Shown in pieces: positions 1 through 7,638 of a stretch of DNA of 64,000 nt (positions within the stretch are counted from its first letter, which is position 1; each line of letters starts with the position of its first letter). The DNA is taken from assembly GCF_001855555.1 (NCBI RefSeq), contig NZ_MKCT01000061.1:163780-227779 (forward strand). Direction: 5' to 3'. The position numbers and the translations under genes are program-made. This DNA comes from Chromobacterium sphagni (GTDB taxonomy: Bacteria; Pseudomonadota; Gammaproteobacteria; Burkholderiales; Chromobacteriaceae). The notes beneath the pieces were generated by a model. It did not search any database. It saw only the letters and a program-made list of their open reading frames with translations, and was not told the DNA's origin.

Positions 1-279
1 GCTGATCGTGCCGCTGGCGGCGCGGCTGCGGCACTGGAAGCGCGAGAGGGTGCCGCTGGCCGCTGCTGGGGCATAGTCGGGCCGGCGGCAGCCGCCGCTG
101 TGCCTTTGCTCCAGCACCGCTTGCGCCAGATTGGTGGCGGCGTTGTAGTCGTTGGCGGCGATCTGGCTGTGCAGCAGTTCGGTCTGCAGCCTGAGCAGGC
201 CCAGCACTCCCACCGCCAGCACCAGCAGGCTGATCATCATTTCCAGCAGCGTGAAGCCGCGGTGCGCGCCGGGCTTCAT
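1..279 (-). CDS. pilV: Type IV pilus minor pilin PilV-like (partial, 3' end outside window)
   Basis: The first 93 codons read without a stop to the window edge. The N terminus has a short basic leader followed by a prepilin cleavage motif, G-FTLLEMMISL, and a hydrophobic helix rich in Leu and Val, as in type IV prepilins cut by PilD. The second ATG of an ATGATG pair was chosen; starting at 282 would add one Met. The start overlaps the stop of the upstream pilX-like gene, and it is the last gene seen of a five-gene minor pilin operon. Minor pilins prime pilus assembly at the inner membrane and are thought to sit at the pilus tip. The PilV assignment rests on the motif and the operon position, since the rest of the protein is not visible. 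Confidence 0.8.
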   Translation of the reverse strand, partial: MKPGAHRGFTLLEMMISLLVLAVGVLGLLRLQTELLHSQIAANDYNAATNLAQAVLEQRHSGGCRRPDYAPAAASGTLSRFQCRSRAASGTIS

Positions 280-2078
280 CATTCGCTGTCCATCCAGCTG
301 TAGGGCAGCGCTTCCACTGCGCGCTTGCCATTGCCGCCGCCGTTGTCGGGCTGGCTACCGGGCTGGAACGATTCCGGCAGGTTGCGCAGGTCTATGGTGG
401 TGCTGGCGCCCCAGCGGTGGGGCTGGCCGGCGCCGGCGCGACCTTGCCGCGCGGCGGTGACGTAGCCGTGTATGGTGGTGATGCCGCCGGAAAACAGCAT
501 ATTGCCGGCCCAGACGTTGCCGTGCACCTGGCTGGAGGCGCCCAGCGTGATGTCGCCGCCCTGGTAGCCGCCACCCGCGTAGCCGCCGGCCAGCAGCACT
601 GCATTGCCTATCGGCTTGCCCTTGAACACGCCCAGGCGGCAGTCGTCTTCCGGATACAGCGCGGGAAAGTCGTTGTTGCGGCAGATGCCTATCGCGCCGG
701 CGTAGTTCACCGCGTAGCTGCTGTGCTGGCCGCTGGTGGCGATGTTGCCGCTGGCGATGAAGCTGTTGTGGTAAACGCCGTTGCCCACTTCCAGATTGCC
801 GTCGAACCACAGGATGCCCGGCGCCATGGTCCGGCTGTCCAGCCGCCACTGGCCGGGGCGGCTGCCGGCGAAGCAGTCGTTCTGCGGCGCGTGGCCCTTG
901 CAGATCAGCTGCGCCGGTGCGCCGCTCTTGCAGCGGCCCTGGTTGTCGGTGTCGCGGCACAGGTAGTTGGGCAGCTGGCTGTCGGGCGACAGTCCCAGCC
1001 GGTAGACGCCGTCGTCCAGGCCGTGCACCTTGCGCACCATCACCTGGATGCGGCCATGGTCGAACTCGAAGCGGTAGTGCGCCTCGTTCTTGAAGTCGAA
1101 TGCGTCTATGCGCGGCCGGTCGATTTGCAGCATAGGCACCGGCTCCAGCTTGATCTGCAGCTTGGGATCTTGGATGACGCGAATGTCCGGATTGTTGGCG
1201 TTGAAGTTGGCGTGGCCGGCGATGGCGCCGGATATCGGCGCGCCCCAGCCCTGGATCGACAGGTCTCCGCGCGCCTGCAGTGCCTCCATGCCGCCGGACT
1301 GATGGATCTCCACCCTGCCTTCGGTGTCCAGCCGGCCGAAGCGGGCGCCGCCCATATCGATTTTGACGTCGCCTTTCACCTCGGCCGCGCGCACGGCCGG
1401 ATCCATGCCCGGGCTGCTTAGGAACTGGGCATTGCCGTTGACCCGCGCCAGTTGGGCGATGGCGGCGTCGCCGCGCAGCGTCAGATTGCCCACCGCCTTC
1501 ACAGTTTGGTAGCGGCCGTTGGCCAGCTCGATATTGCCGTTGGAGTGCAGGGTGTTGATGGTTTGCGGGCCATTGATGGCGATGTCGCCGGTGCTTTGCA
1601 GCGTGGAGATGCCGTTGATCGAGCCGCTGAGGGCGACTTTGCCGTCCACCGTCATCTCCACCGGCTTGTCGCTGAGCAGGTCGACTGCGCCGCTGAGGTC
1701 CAGGTCGCCGATGATGGCCAGCGCGACCGGGCTGTCCGCTCCGCGGCCGCCCAGCCTGATGGTGCGCTGCACCGTGACGCGGTGGCCGTCGTACAGGCCG
1801 GTGCTGGACAGGCGGATCAGATTGGGCAGGATTTCGGTCTGCGCCAGCTGGTAGCGTTCGGTGCCGCGCAGTGGCATGCCGGCGGCCAGCGCGGCCTGCG
1901 CTTGGTTCAGGCCTTCCTCGGCATAGTCCAGCGCCTGGTGGTAGCGGTGCTGGTTCTGCGCGTTGGCGTGGGCCAGCAGCAGCTGGCGCGAGGCGGCGAT
2001 CAACACCAGGCTGGCGACGGCCAGCAGCGTCAGCACGGTGAACAGCGTGGCCAGGCCGCGCTGGCGGAGGGGCTTCAT
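279..2078 (-). CDS. PilX-like minor pilin with long beta-solenoid region
   Basis: The 599-residue product begins with a PilX-type N terminus: a basic residue pair, then a hydrophobic segment at about residues 9–30, followed by a helical stretch with a conserved-type Glu. Ordinary PilX proteins are about 170–200 residues, so this one is about three times longer. Residues 118–292 carry about ten imperfect repeats of 16–21 residues, each opening with Gly-Asp/Asn/Arg-hydrophobic-x-hydrophobic (GDLDL, GKVAL, GDIAI, GNIEL, GNLTL, GDVKI, GRVEI, GDLSI). This suggests a beta-solenoid like that of bactofilins or adhesins. A Cys-containing part and more such repeats follow at the C terminus. The start was set at 2078 because it overlaps the pilW stop by 3 bases and begins the pilin-like helix; a longer upstream extension lacks pilin character. 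A surface or tip role is inferred. Confidence 0.75.
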   Translation of the reverse strand: MKPLRQRGLATLFTVLTLLAVASLVLIAASRQLLLAHANAQNQHRYHQALDYAEEGLNQAQAALAAGMPLRGTERYQLAQTEILPNLIRLSSTGLYDGHRVTVQRTIRLGGRGADSPVALAIIGDLDLSGAVDLLSDKPVEMTVDGKVALSGSINGISTLQSTGDIAINGPQTINTLHSNGNIELANGRYQTVKAVGNLTLRGDAAIAQLARVNGNAQFLSSPGMDPAVRAAEVKGDVKIDMGGARFGRLDTEGRVEIHQSGGMEALQARGDLSIQGWGAPISGAIAGHANFNANNPDIRVIQDPKLQIKLEPVPMLQIDRPRIDAFDFKNEAHYRFEFDHGRIQVMVRKVHGLDDGVYRLGLSPDSQLPNYLCRDTDNQGRCKSGAPAQLICKGHAPQNDCFAGSRPGQWRLDSRTMAPGILWFDGNLEVGNGVYHNSFIASGNIATSGQHSSYAVNYAGAIGICRNNDFPALYPEDDCRLGVFKGKPIGNAVLLAGGYAGGGYQGGDITLGASSQVHGNVWAGNMLFSGGITTIHGYVTAARQGRAGAGQPHRWGASTTIDLRNLPESFQPGSQPDNGGGNGKRAVEALPYSWMDSE

Positions 2079-2683
2079 CTCACCTCTACGGCGGGGCGGT
2101 TGCGCAGCGCGATGCTGGTGCGGATATCCAGCTTCTCCTCTTCGCCGCCCGGCGGCGTGTGCGCCGCCACTTCTACCCCGATCGCGTGGTCCGAGCGGTC
2201 CTCGGTAAAGCGCAGCGTGTCGATGATGCCGATGTCCGGCTTGCTCAGATCGTCCCATTTCGCATCGGCGGCGTCGCATTTCCAGCCGGCCTCGTCCGCG
2301 CTCAGCCGCTGCAGCCGGCCGCGCTGGGCATCGTCCAGCTTCAGGCGGAAAGCGAAGTAGCGCTGCCCCCCCTTGGGTTGGTTGGGCGGGGTGTCATAGC
2401 CGTAGCGCAGGCAGCGGCCGCTTTGTTCGATATAGATGCGGCCATAGGGATTAGTCCCGGCTCCGCCGTCGCTGTCCCAGTAGCCGGCGCGGCGCAGCTC
2501 CATCGCCATCAGCGACAGCGAGGCGTCCACCATCGCGCCCAGCCGGATCTGGCGCCGCTCGCGCGCCTGGCTGCCCAGCAGGTTGACCAGCAGGCCGGAC
2601 ACCGCCAGCAGCAGCAGCAGGCCTATGGTCATGCCCACCAGCAATTCCAACAGGCTGATGCCGCTCGCGCGCCTCAGAAGCAT
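2075..2683 (-). CDS. pilW: Type IV pilus assembly protein PilW-like
   Basis: The 202-residue product starts with a prepilin leader and the motif SGISLLELLVGMTIGL, with the usual Glu at position 5 of the mature helix. It continues with the PilW pattern of a long hydrophobic N-terminal helix, then a region rich in Arg/Leu containing AMELRRAGYWD, typical of PilW and GspJ-like minor pilins. It overlaps the upstream fimT-like gene by 10 bases and the downstream pilX-like gene by 4 bases, so the genes are very probably translationally coupled. PilW homologues are minor pilins needed for pilus assembly or stability; the exact role here is inferred from family and operon. The length is on the short side for PilW. 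Confidence 0.82.
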   Translation of the reverse strand: MLLRRASGISLLELLVGMTIGLLLLLAVSGLLVNLLGSQARERRQIRLGAMVDASLSLMAMELRRAGYWDSDGGAGTNPYGRIYIEQSGRCLRYGYDTPPNQPKGGQRYFAFRLKLDDAQRGRLQRLSADEAGWKCDAADAKWDDLSKPDIGIIDTLRFTEDRSDHAIGVEVAAHTPPGGEEEKLDIRTSIALRNRPAVEVR

Positions 2684-3183
2684 GTGCCGGCCTCGCTGCT
2701 GATCAATCCGGTGGCCAGCAGCCGCAGGCGCGCTGGCAGGCAGGCAGGCCGGCTCAGTTGCAGCTCGGTTTCGGTCAGCAAGCTGCCATCGGGGTTTTGC
2801 GGCATGCCGCGCAGCGGGGAGAACGCCAGCTTCAGCGCCAGGGCCTGGCCTGGCCGGCTGAGGGCGATGCCGGCGTGCTGCGCGCTGCCGATGCAACTCA
2901 GATCGCGTCCGGCGTCGCAGCCTTTGCCGCTCTTGTGCTCCGATACCCGCAGCAGCCAGCCGGCGCCATCCCGGCTGAACTCCACCCACACCAGCTTCTG
3001 GCGCGTGGTGGCGGTCTTGCGCGCCAGCTCCAGGCTGTGGGTGATGTCGTCCAGCGCGCTCTGCAGCTGCTGGCCCGCGATCCAGCGGCCCAGAGCCGGC
3101 AGTGCCAGCGCCAGAAGCAGGGCGGCGAGGGTGATCACCACCAGCAGCTCCAGCAAGGTGACGCCGCGGGCGGGCGGCCTCAT
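2674..3183 (-). CDS. GspH/FimT-family minor pseudopilin
   Basis: This 169-residue prepilin-like protein has the cleavage motif RGVTLLELLVVITLAALLL at the N terminus. A GspH/FimT-like body follows, with helical SALDDITHSLELARKTA and a beta-rich C-terminal half containing WVEFSRDGAGW. Two Cys residues near the middle and one at the C terminus could form disulphides in the periplasm. The ATG at 3183 overlaps the stop of the pilE-like gene by 4 bases. FimT and FimU proteins are minor pilins of the tip complex, and some FimT members bind DNA in natural transformation. Whether this one binds DNA cannot be told from sequence alone. Confidence 0.82.
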   Translation of the reverse strand: MRPPARGVTLLELLVVITLAALLLALALPALGRWIAGQQLQSALDDITHSLELARKTATTRQKLVWVEFSRDGAGWLLRVSEHKSGKGCDAGRDLSCIGSAQHAGIALSRPGQALALKLAFSPLRGMPQNPDGSLLTETELQLSRPACLPARLRLLATGLISSEAGTCF

Positions 3184-3626
3184 CGCTTGCCCCAGCAGGG
3201 CAGAGGCGTCAGGCTAACCGTGTGCTGGCGCTGGGTGAGGGTGATTTGCCGGCACTCGCTGTCGCCGGCCTGGGCGCCGCCTTCGCGAACGGTGGCCTGG
3301 ACGAAGTAGCTGGAGGCGGGATCGCCGGCGCTGCCGGTGGACAACTGGTAATAGCCCTGGCGGCTGCCGCCGCCGAACGGGGTTTTCAGTTCGGCCAGAT
3401 CCTTGGCGTAGGCCGGGTGGAAGCCGCGGTAGCGCAACTGCGCCTGCTGCAGCTGGTACAGCGCGTCCAGCGCGTCGCTGCGCCGGCTGCGCTGCATATA
3501 GCCCTGATAGCCGGGAACGGCGAAACCGACGATCAGCGCCGCCACCGCCAGCGCGATCAGCAGCTCCAGCAGGGAGAAGCCGCGCGGCGGCGGCGCAGGA
3601 GAAAGGGGATGTGCCGGGGGAGTCAT
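3180..3626 (-). CDS. pilE: PilE-like type IV minor pilin
   Basis: The 148-residue product has a Pro-rich leader, the prepilin motif RGFSLLELLIALAVAAL and the segment VPGYQGYMQRSRRSDA, which is characteristic of PilE-type minor pilins. The C-terminal half contains YYQLSTGS and ends in a Cys near the C terminus. The start was set at the ATG at 3626 rather than the upstream ATG at 3734, because the extra 36 residues look non-coding and the chosen start gives a normal leader of about 16 residues. It is the first gene of the minus-strand minor pilin operon. A tip or assembly role is inferred from family. Confidence 0.83.
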   Translation of the reverse strand: MTPPAHPLSPAPPPRGFSLLELLIALAVAALIVGFAVPGYQGYMQRSRRSDALDALYQLQQAQLRYRGFHPAYAKDLAELKTPFGGGSRQGYYQLSTGSAGDPASSYFVQATVREGGAQAGDSECRQITLTQRQHTVSLTPLPCWGKR

Positions 3627-3762
3627 CTGGCCGCGGGCTCCGACATCGATTGCTGGGAGCGGAAGGGCGCCCTGCAGGGACGTGGAGACAGCCGGCGAGG
3701 GTGTCGCGCCCCTACTGTGTCCTAGCGTCCGCATCGGGCGCAGTCAAGGGCGGCGATGCGGC

Positions 3763-4149
3763 TTACAGCAGCGGCAGCGCCATCTTGGTGCGGGCAACCA
3801 GCAGGATATAGGCCACCACCGCCAGCGCGGCGACAAAGGCCAGCAGCCGGCTTTTGGGCGTGGCGCCGCGGCGCAGCGCGATGCTGCCCAGCACGATGTA
3901 GGCGACAAGGCCGGCGATCTTGGCCAGCAGCCAGGGGCTGTGCAGCACCGGCCAGCCGCCCATCACCACCAGTGCGATGGCACAGGCCAGCAGCAGGGTG
4001 TCTATCAGATGCGGCAGGATGCGCAATGGTTTCATGGCCAGCAGATGCTGGCGGCCGCTCAGCATCAGCCCGCCGCGCGCGGCGAACAAAAGTATGGACA
4101 GGAAGGCGAAGCCCATATGGGCGTGCTTGACGATCAGGTAGGGATACAT
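3763..4149 (-). CDS. SirB2-family inner membrane protein
   Basis: The product is 128 residues and nearly all membrane-embedded. It has four predicted helices: near residues 5–22 (after YLIVKHAHMGFAFLS), 40–60, 66–85 and 100–120. The N-terminal His-rich K-H-H signature and the LPHLIDTLLL segment are typical of the SirB2 (DUF2306-like) family, whose function is unknown despite an old link to Salmonella invasion gene regulation. The start at 4149 was preferred to an ATG at 4200 because the extra 17 residues are basic and lack membrane character. It stands alone, convergent to nothing and divergent from recC. Confidence 0.8.
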   Translation of the reverse strand: MYPYLIVKHAHMGFAFLSILLFAARGGLMLSGRQHLLAMKPLRILPHLIDTLLLACAIALVVMGGWPVLHSPWLLAKIAGLVAYIVLGSIALRRGATPKSRLLAFVAALAVVAYILLVARTKMALPLL

Positions 4150-4303
4150 GGACGGAAGCCTGAGGAGGCGCGGGAGGCGCCGACGCCCGCCATGGTACAC
4201 GGCGGCGGCGGCGATTTGTAGCGCGTTCGGGCGGGCGGGGGCCCGCGGAGGATGGCATGGGCATCGTCATGGCGGAATTGAATGCTTTTTAAGCGGGGCG
4301 GAT

Positions 4304-4319
4304 ATTGACCGTCGTCAAT
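4304..4319. promoter_or_regulatory. Perfect inverted repeat, possible operator
   Basis: The sequence ATTGAC-CGTC-GTCAAT forms a perfect 6-base inverted repeat with a 4-base spacer. It lies in the 291-base gap between the divergent SirB2-family gene and recC. Its size fits a dimeric repressor site, but no cognate regulator lies nearby and it could be chance. The rest of this gap shows no further gene. Confidence 0.25.
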
Positions 4320-4393
4320 GGATAATCCTTTGTCATGATTCCGCGCCGCAGGCGCAATGCGTTGCGCTTGCCGCAGGCGCGGCCGGCGCGCGA

Positions 4394-4402
4394 TGCTACA
4401 AT
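4394..4402 (+). promoter_or_regulatory. Extended -10 promoter candidate for recC
   Basis: TGCTACAAT is a good extended -10 element (TGn plus TACAAT). It lies 38 bases before the recC ATG in an otherwise GC-rich stretch. No convincing -35 is seen, which is common for extended -10 promoters. Transcription would start near 4409. Confidence 0.45.
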
Positions 4403-4440
4403 CCGGCCATATCCGCTCCCGGCCGCTGCCATCCTATTCC

Positions 4441-7400
4441 ATGCTGTTCCTTTACCAATCCAACCGTCTCGAGCAACTGGGCGAGCTGTTCTGCGGCATG
4501 ACCCAGGCGATGCCGCTCGCCGATCCCTTTGCCGCGGAAACCGTCATCGTGCAGAGCCGCGGCATGGGGCGCTGGATCACGCTGGACTTGGCGCGCCAGG
4601 CCGGCGTGGCGGCCAATGTCGATTTCGTGCTGCCGGCGGCCTTCGCTTGGCGGCTGATGCAGAAGGTGATGCCGGACTTGCCACGCAAGTCCGCCTTCGT
4701 GCCGGAGGTGCTGGCCTGGCGCTTGCTGGCGCTGCTGCCCACGCTGCGGGGCGAGCCCTTTGGCCCGGTGTGCCATTACCTGGAGGGCGGCGAGGGCGCG
4801 GCTTTCGAGCTATCGGGCAAGATCGCCGACATCTTCGATCAGTACCTGGTGTTCCGCCCGGACTGGATCCGCGCCTGGGAGCGCGGCGAACTGCTTGGCC
4901 TGGGCGAGGACGAGGCCTGGCAGGCGGCGCTGTGGCGCCGGCTGGCCGAGAGCGATCCCGGCCGCCACCGCGTGCGCATGCTGGACGAATTCTTCGCCCA
5001 GCTGAAAAGCGAGCACCTGCCGGCGCGGGTGACGCTGTTCGGCATCGCCAGCCTGGCGCCGATGTACCTGGCGCTGGTCAAGCGGCTGGCGGAGCTGACC
5101 GACGTCTGCCTGTTCACCCTCAATCCCTGCGAAGCCTACTGGGGGGACATCGTCGACGCCCGCCGCAAGCTCAAGCTGCGCCAGGCCGGCGACCTGTTCG
5201 CCAGCGACGGCCATCCGCTGCTGGCGTCGCTGGGCAAGCAGGGGCGGGACTTCTTCGAGCTGATCGCCGCCGATTCTGAGCTGGACGCGCGTCCCCTGTT
5301 CGCCGCGCCCAAGGGCGACAGCCTGCTCGCGCGGCTGCAGCGCGACATCCTGCAGTTGAACGAGCCGGCGGCGCAGCCGCGGCCGATGGCGGCGGACGAC
5401 CACTCGGTGCAGCTGCACGCCTGCCACGGTCCGATGCGCGAGCTGGAGGTGCTGAAGGACCGGCTGCTGGCCATGTTCGCCGACGATCTCCAGCTCAGTC
5501 CGGCCGACGTGGCGGTGCTGACCCCGGACATCAACGCCTATGCGCCGTACATCGACGCGGTGTTCGGCCGCCGCGACGACGCGCCCAACATCCCCTACAG
5601 CATCGCCGACCGCCGGGTGGAGCGCGAACAGCCGCTGTTGTCCACCTTCGCCGCGGTGCTGCAACTGGCCGATTCGCGCTTCGGCGCCGACGCGGTGCTG
5701 GCCTTGCTGGACAGCCCGGCGCTGCTGGCGCGCTTCGATCTGGCTGACGCCGACCTGCCCTTCATCCAGGACTGGGTGCGCGGCGCCGGCATCCGCTGGG
5801 GGCGAGACGCCGTCCACAAGGCGCAGCTGGGGCTGCCGGCCGATCCACTGTACACCTGGCGCTGGGGGCTGGACCGGCTGCTGCTGGGCACGGTGCTGCC
5901 GCCGGCGCTGGCCGGCGACGAGGCCGGGCTGTTCGCCGGACTGCTGCCGCACACCGGCGCCCAGGGGCAGCTGGGCGAAGTGCTGGCGCGCTTCGCCGAC
6001 TGTTACGACGCGCTGGACGAACTGGCGCGGGAATGGCGTCAGCCGGCCTCGCCGCGGCAGTGGGCGCAGCGGCTGCATCTGGCCTGCGAGCGGCTGTTCC
6101 TGGCCGAGGGCGACGACGAGGCGGCGCTGGAAATGCTGCGCGCGGCCTTCGCCGAGCTGGCGGAGGACGCCGAACTGGCCGGTTTCGACGCGCCGGTGGG
6201 GCTGGCGGTGGTGCGCGACTGGCTGCTGCGCCGACTGGGCGAGGCCTCGGCGCAGGGTTTCCTGTCCGGCGGCGTCACCTTCTGCGCGATGGTGCCGATG
6301 CGCTCCATCCCCTTCAAGGCGCTGTGCCTGATCGGCATGAACGACGGCGCCTACCCGCGCGACGAGCGCCCGGTCAGCTTCGACCTGGTGGCGCGCCACC
6401 CGCGCCGCGGCGACCGCTCGCGCCGCTTCGACGACCGCTACTTGTTTCTGGAGGCCATCCTGTCGGCGCGCCAGACGCTGTATCTGTCCTATGTCGGCCA
6501 GTCGGCGCGCAGCGGCGAAACCTTGCCGCCGTCGCCGCTGGTGGCGGAGCTGATGGACAGCCTGTCGGCGATGTGCGGCGAGGACCTGGCGGCGCGGCTG
6601 ACGCTGCGCCACCCGCTGCAACCTTTCGCGCCGCAGGCTTACGACGGGGCGGACAGGCGGCTGGCCAGCTTCGAGCCGGCTTTCGCCGCCGCGCTGGCCG
6701 CGCCGGACGCCGAGCCGCGGCCTTTCCTGGCGCCGCTGCCGGCAGAAGAGCCGGCAGTGGTGTTGAACTTGCACGACTTCATCCGCTTCTGGAAACACCC
6801 GGTGCGGGCCTGGCTGTCGGAGCGGCTGGCGATACGGCTGGCCGGAGGCGGCGAGGAACTGGCGGCGCGCGAGCCGTTCAGCATGGAGGCCGACGCCAGC
6901 CGCGCGCTGCGCCAGCAACTGGTGGAGGCGATGCTGCACCGCCGGCCGCAGGCGCCGCTGCGCGAAAGGGTGGCCGCCGCCGGCCTGCTGCCCTGCGGCG
7001 AGCTGGGCCAGGCCTGGCTGCAGGAGGAAGGGCGCGCCAGCGTGCGGCTGGCTGGCCGGCTGCCGCGGGCACTGGCGAATGAAACGCTGCCGCCGCAGCC
7101 GGTGCATCTGCGGATAGACGGCTTCACCCTGGTGGGCGAACTGTACGGCCTGCGGCCGGAGGGCCGGCTCGGCTTCATCGTCGGCAAGCTCAACGCCGCC
7201 CAGCGCATCGAATTGTGGCTGACGCATCTGATATTGTGCGCGGCGCGGCCGGAGGGCATCGCCTGCCATAGCGCCGTTTACGACGACGCCGGCAGCATCG
7301 CGCTCGCCGACGAGATCGACGCCGCCGGCCTGCTCGCGCCGTGGCTGGCGCGCTGGCGCCAGGGCCAGGATCAGCCCTTGCCCTTCTTCGGCCGCACCAG

Positions 7401-7638
7401 CTGGGCTTACGCCGAAGCGCTGGCCAAGGCGCCGGACGCGCCGGAGGCGGCGCTGGCGGCCGCCTGGCAAAAATGGCAACCCAGCTTCGTGATGGAGGGC
7501 GGCATGGCGCAGCAGGACGAGCCGGCGCTGGCGCTGGCCTTTCGCCACCAGCAGCCGCTGGAAGATCCGCTGTTCGCCCAATTGGCGCAAACCCTGCTGC
7601 TGCCGCTGGCCGAACGCCTGGCGGGAAAAGAAAAATGA
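4441..7638 (+). CDS. recC: Exodeoxyribonuclease V subunit gamma (RecC)
   Basis: The 1065-residue product has the RecC N terminus (MLFLYQSNRLEQL...) and the superfamily-1-like fold segments expected: QSRGMGRWI near residue 39, LFGIASLAPMYL near residue 200, NIPYSIADR near residue 383, and GVTFCAMVPMRSIPFKALCLIGMNDGAYPR in two adjoining blocks near residue 616. RecC is the Chi-scanning subunit of RecBCD, which loads RecA at double-strand breaks. The length is a little under the E. coli protein (1122). The ATG at 4441 was chosen over upstream in-frame ATGs because it starts the conserved sequence and follows the extended -10 element. It overlaps recB by 4 bases (ATGA), a sign of coupled translation. 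Confidence 0.96.
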   Translation: MLFLYQSNRLEQLGELFCGMTQAMPLADPFAAETVIVQSRGMGRWITLDLARQAGVAANVDFVLPAAFAWRLMQKVMPDLPRKSAFVPEVLAWRLLALLPTLRGEPFGPVCHYLEGGEGAAFELSGKIADIFDQYLVFRPDWIRAWERGELLGLGEDEAWQAALWRRLAESDPGRHRVRMLDEFFAQLKSEHLPARVTLFGIASLAPMYLALVKRLAELTDVCLFTLNPCEAYWGDIVDARRKLKLRQAGDLFASDGHPLLASLGKQGRDFFELIAADSELDARPLFAAPKGDSLLARLQRDILQLNEPAAQPRPMAADDHSVQLHACHGPMRELEVLKDRLLAMFADDLQLSPADVAVLTPDINAYAPYIDAVFGRRDDAPNIPYSIADRRVEREQPLLSTFAAVLQLADSRFGADAVLALLDSPALLARFDLADADLPFIQDWVRGAGIRWGRDAVHKAQLGLPADPLYTWRWGLDRLLLGTVLPPALAGDEAGLFAGLLPHTGAQGQLGEVLARFADCYDALDELAREWRQPASPRQWAQRLHLACERLFLAEGDDEAALEMLRAAFAELAEDAELAGFDAPVGLAVVRDWLLRRLGEASAQGFLSGGVTFCAMVPMRSIPFKALCLIGMNDGAYPRDERPVSFDLVARHPRRGDRSRRFDDRYLFLEAILSARQTLYLSYVGQSARSGETLPPSPLVAELMDSLSAMCGEDLAARLTLRHPLQPFAPQAYDGADRRLASFEPAFAAALAAPDAEPRPFLAPLPAEEPAVVLNLHDFIRFWKHPVRAWLSERLAIRLAGGGEELAAREPFSMEADASRALRQQLVEAMLHRRPQAPLRERVAAAGLLPCGELGQAWLQEEGRASVRLAGRLPRALANETLPPQPVHLRIDGFTLVGELYGLRPEGRLGFIVGKLNAAQRIELWLTHLILCAARPEGIACHSAVYDDAGSIALADEIDAAGLLAPWLARWRQGQDQPLPFFGRTSWAYAEALAKAPDAPEAALAAAWQKWQPSFVMEGGMAQQDEPALALAFRHQQPLEDPLFAQLAQTLLLPLAERLAGKEK

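Noticed and set aside
4810-7590. Open frame of 926 codons antisense to recC
   Set aside because: It lies wholly inside recC on the other strand. Its product is rich in Arg, Gln and His with no known motif, which is the usual mirror of GC-rich coding sequence.
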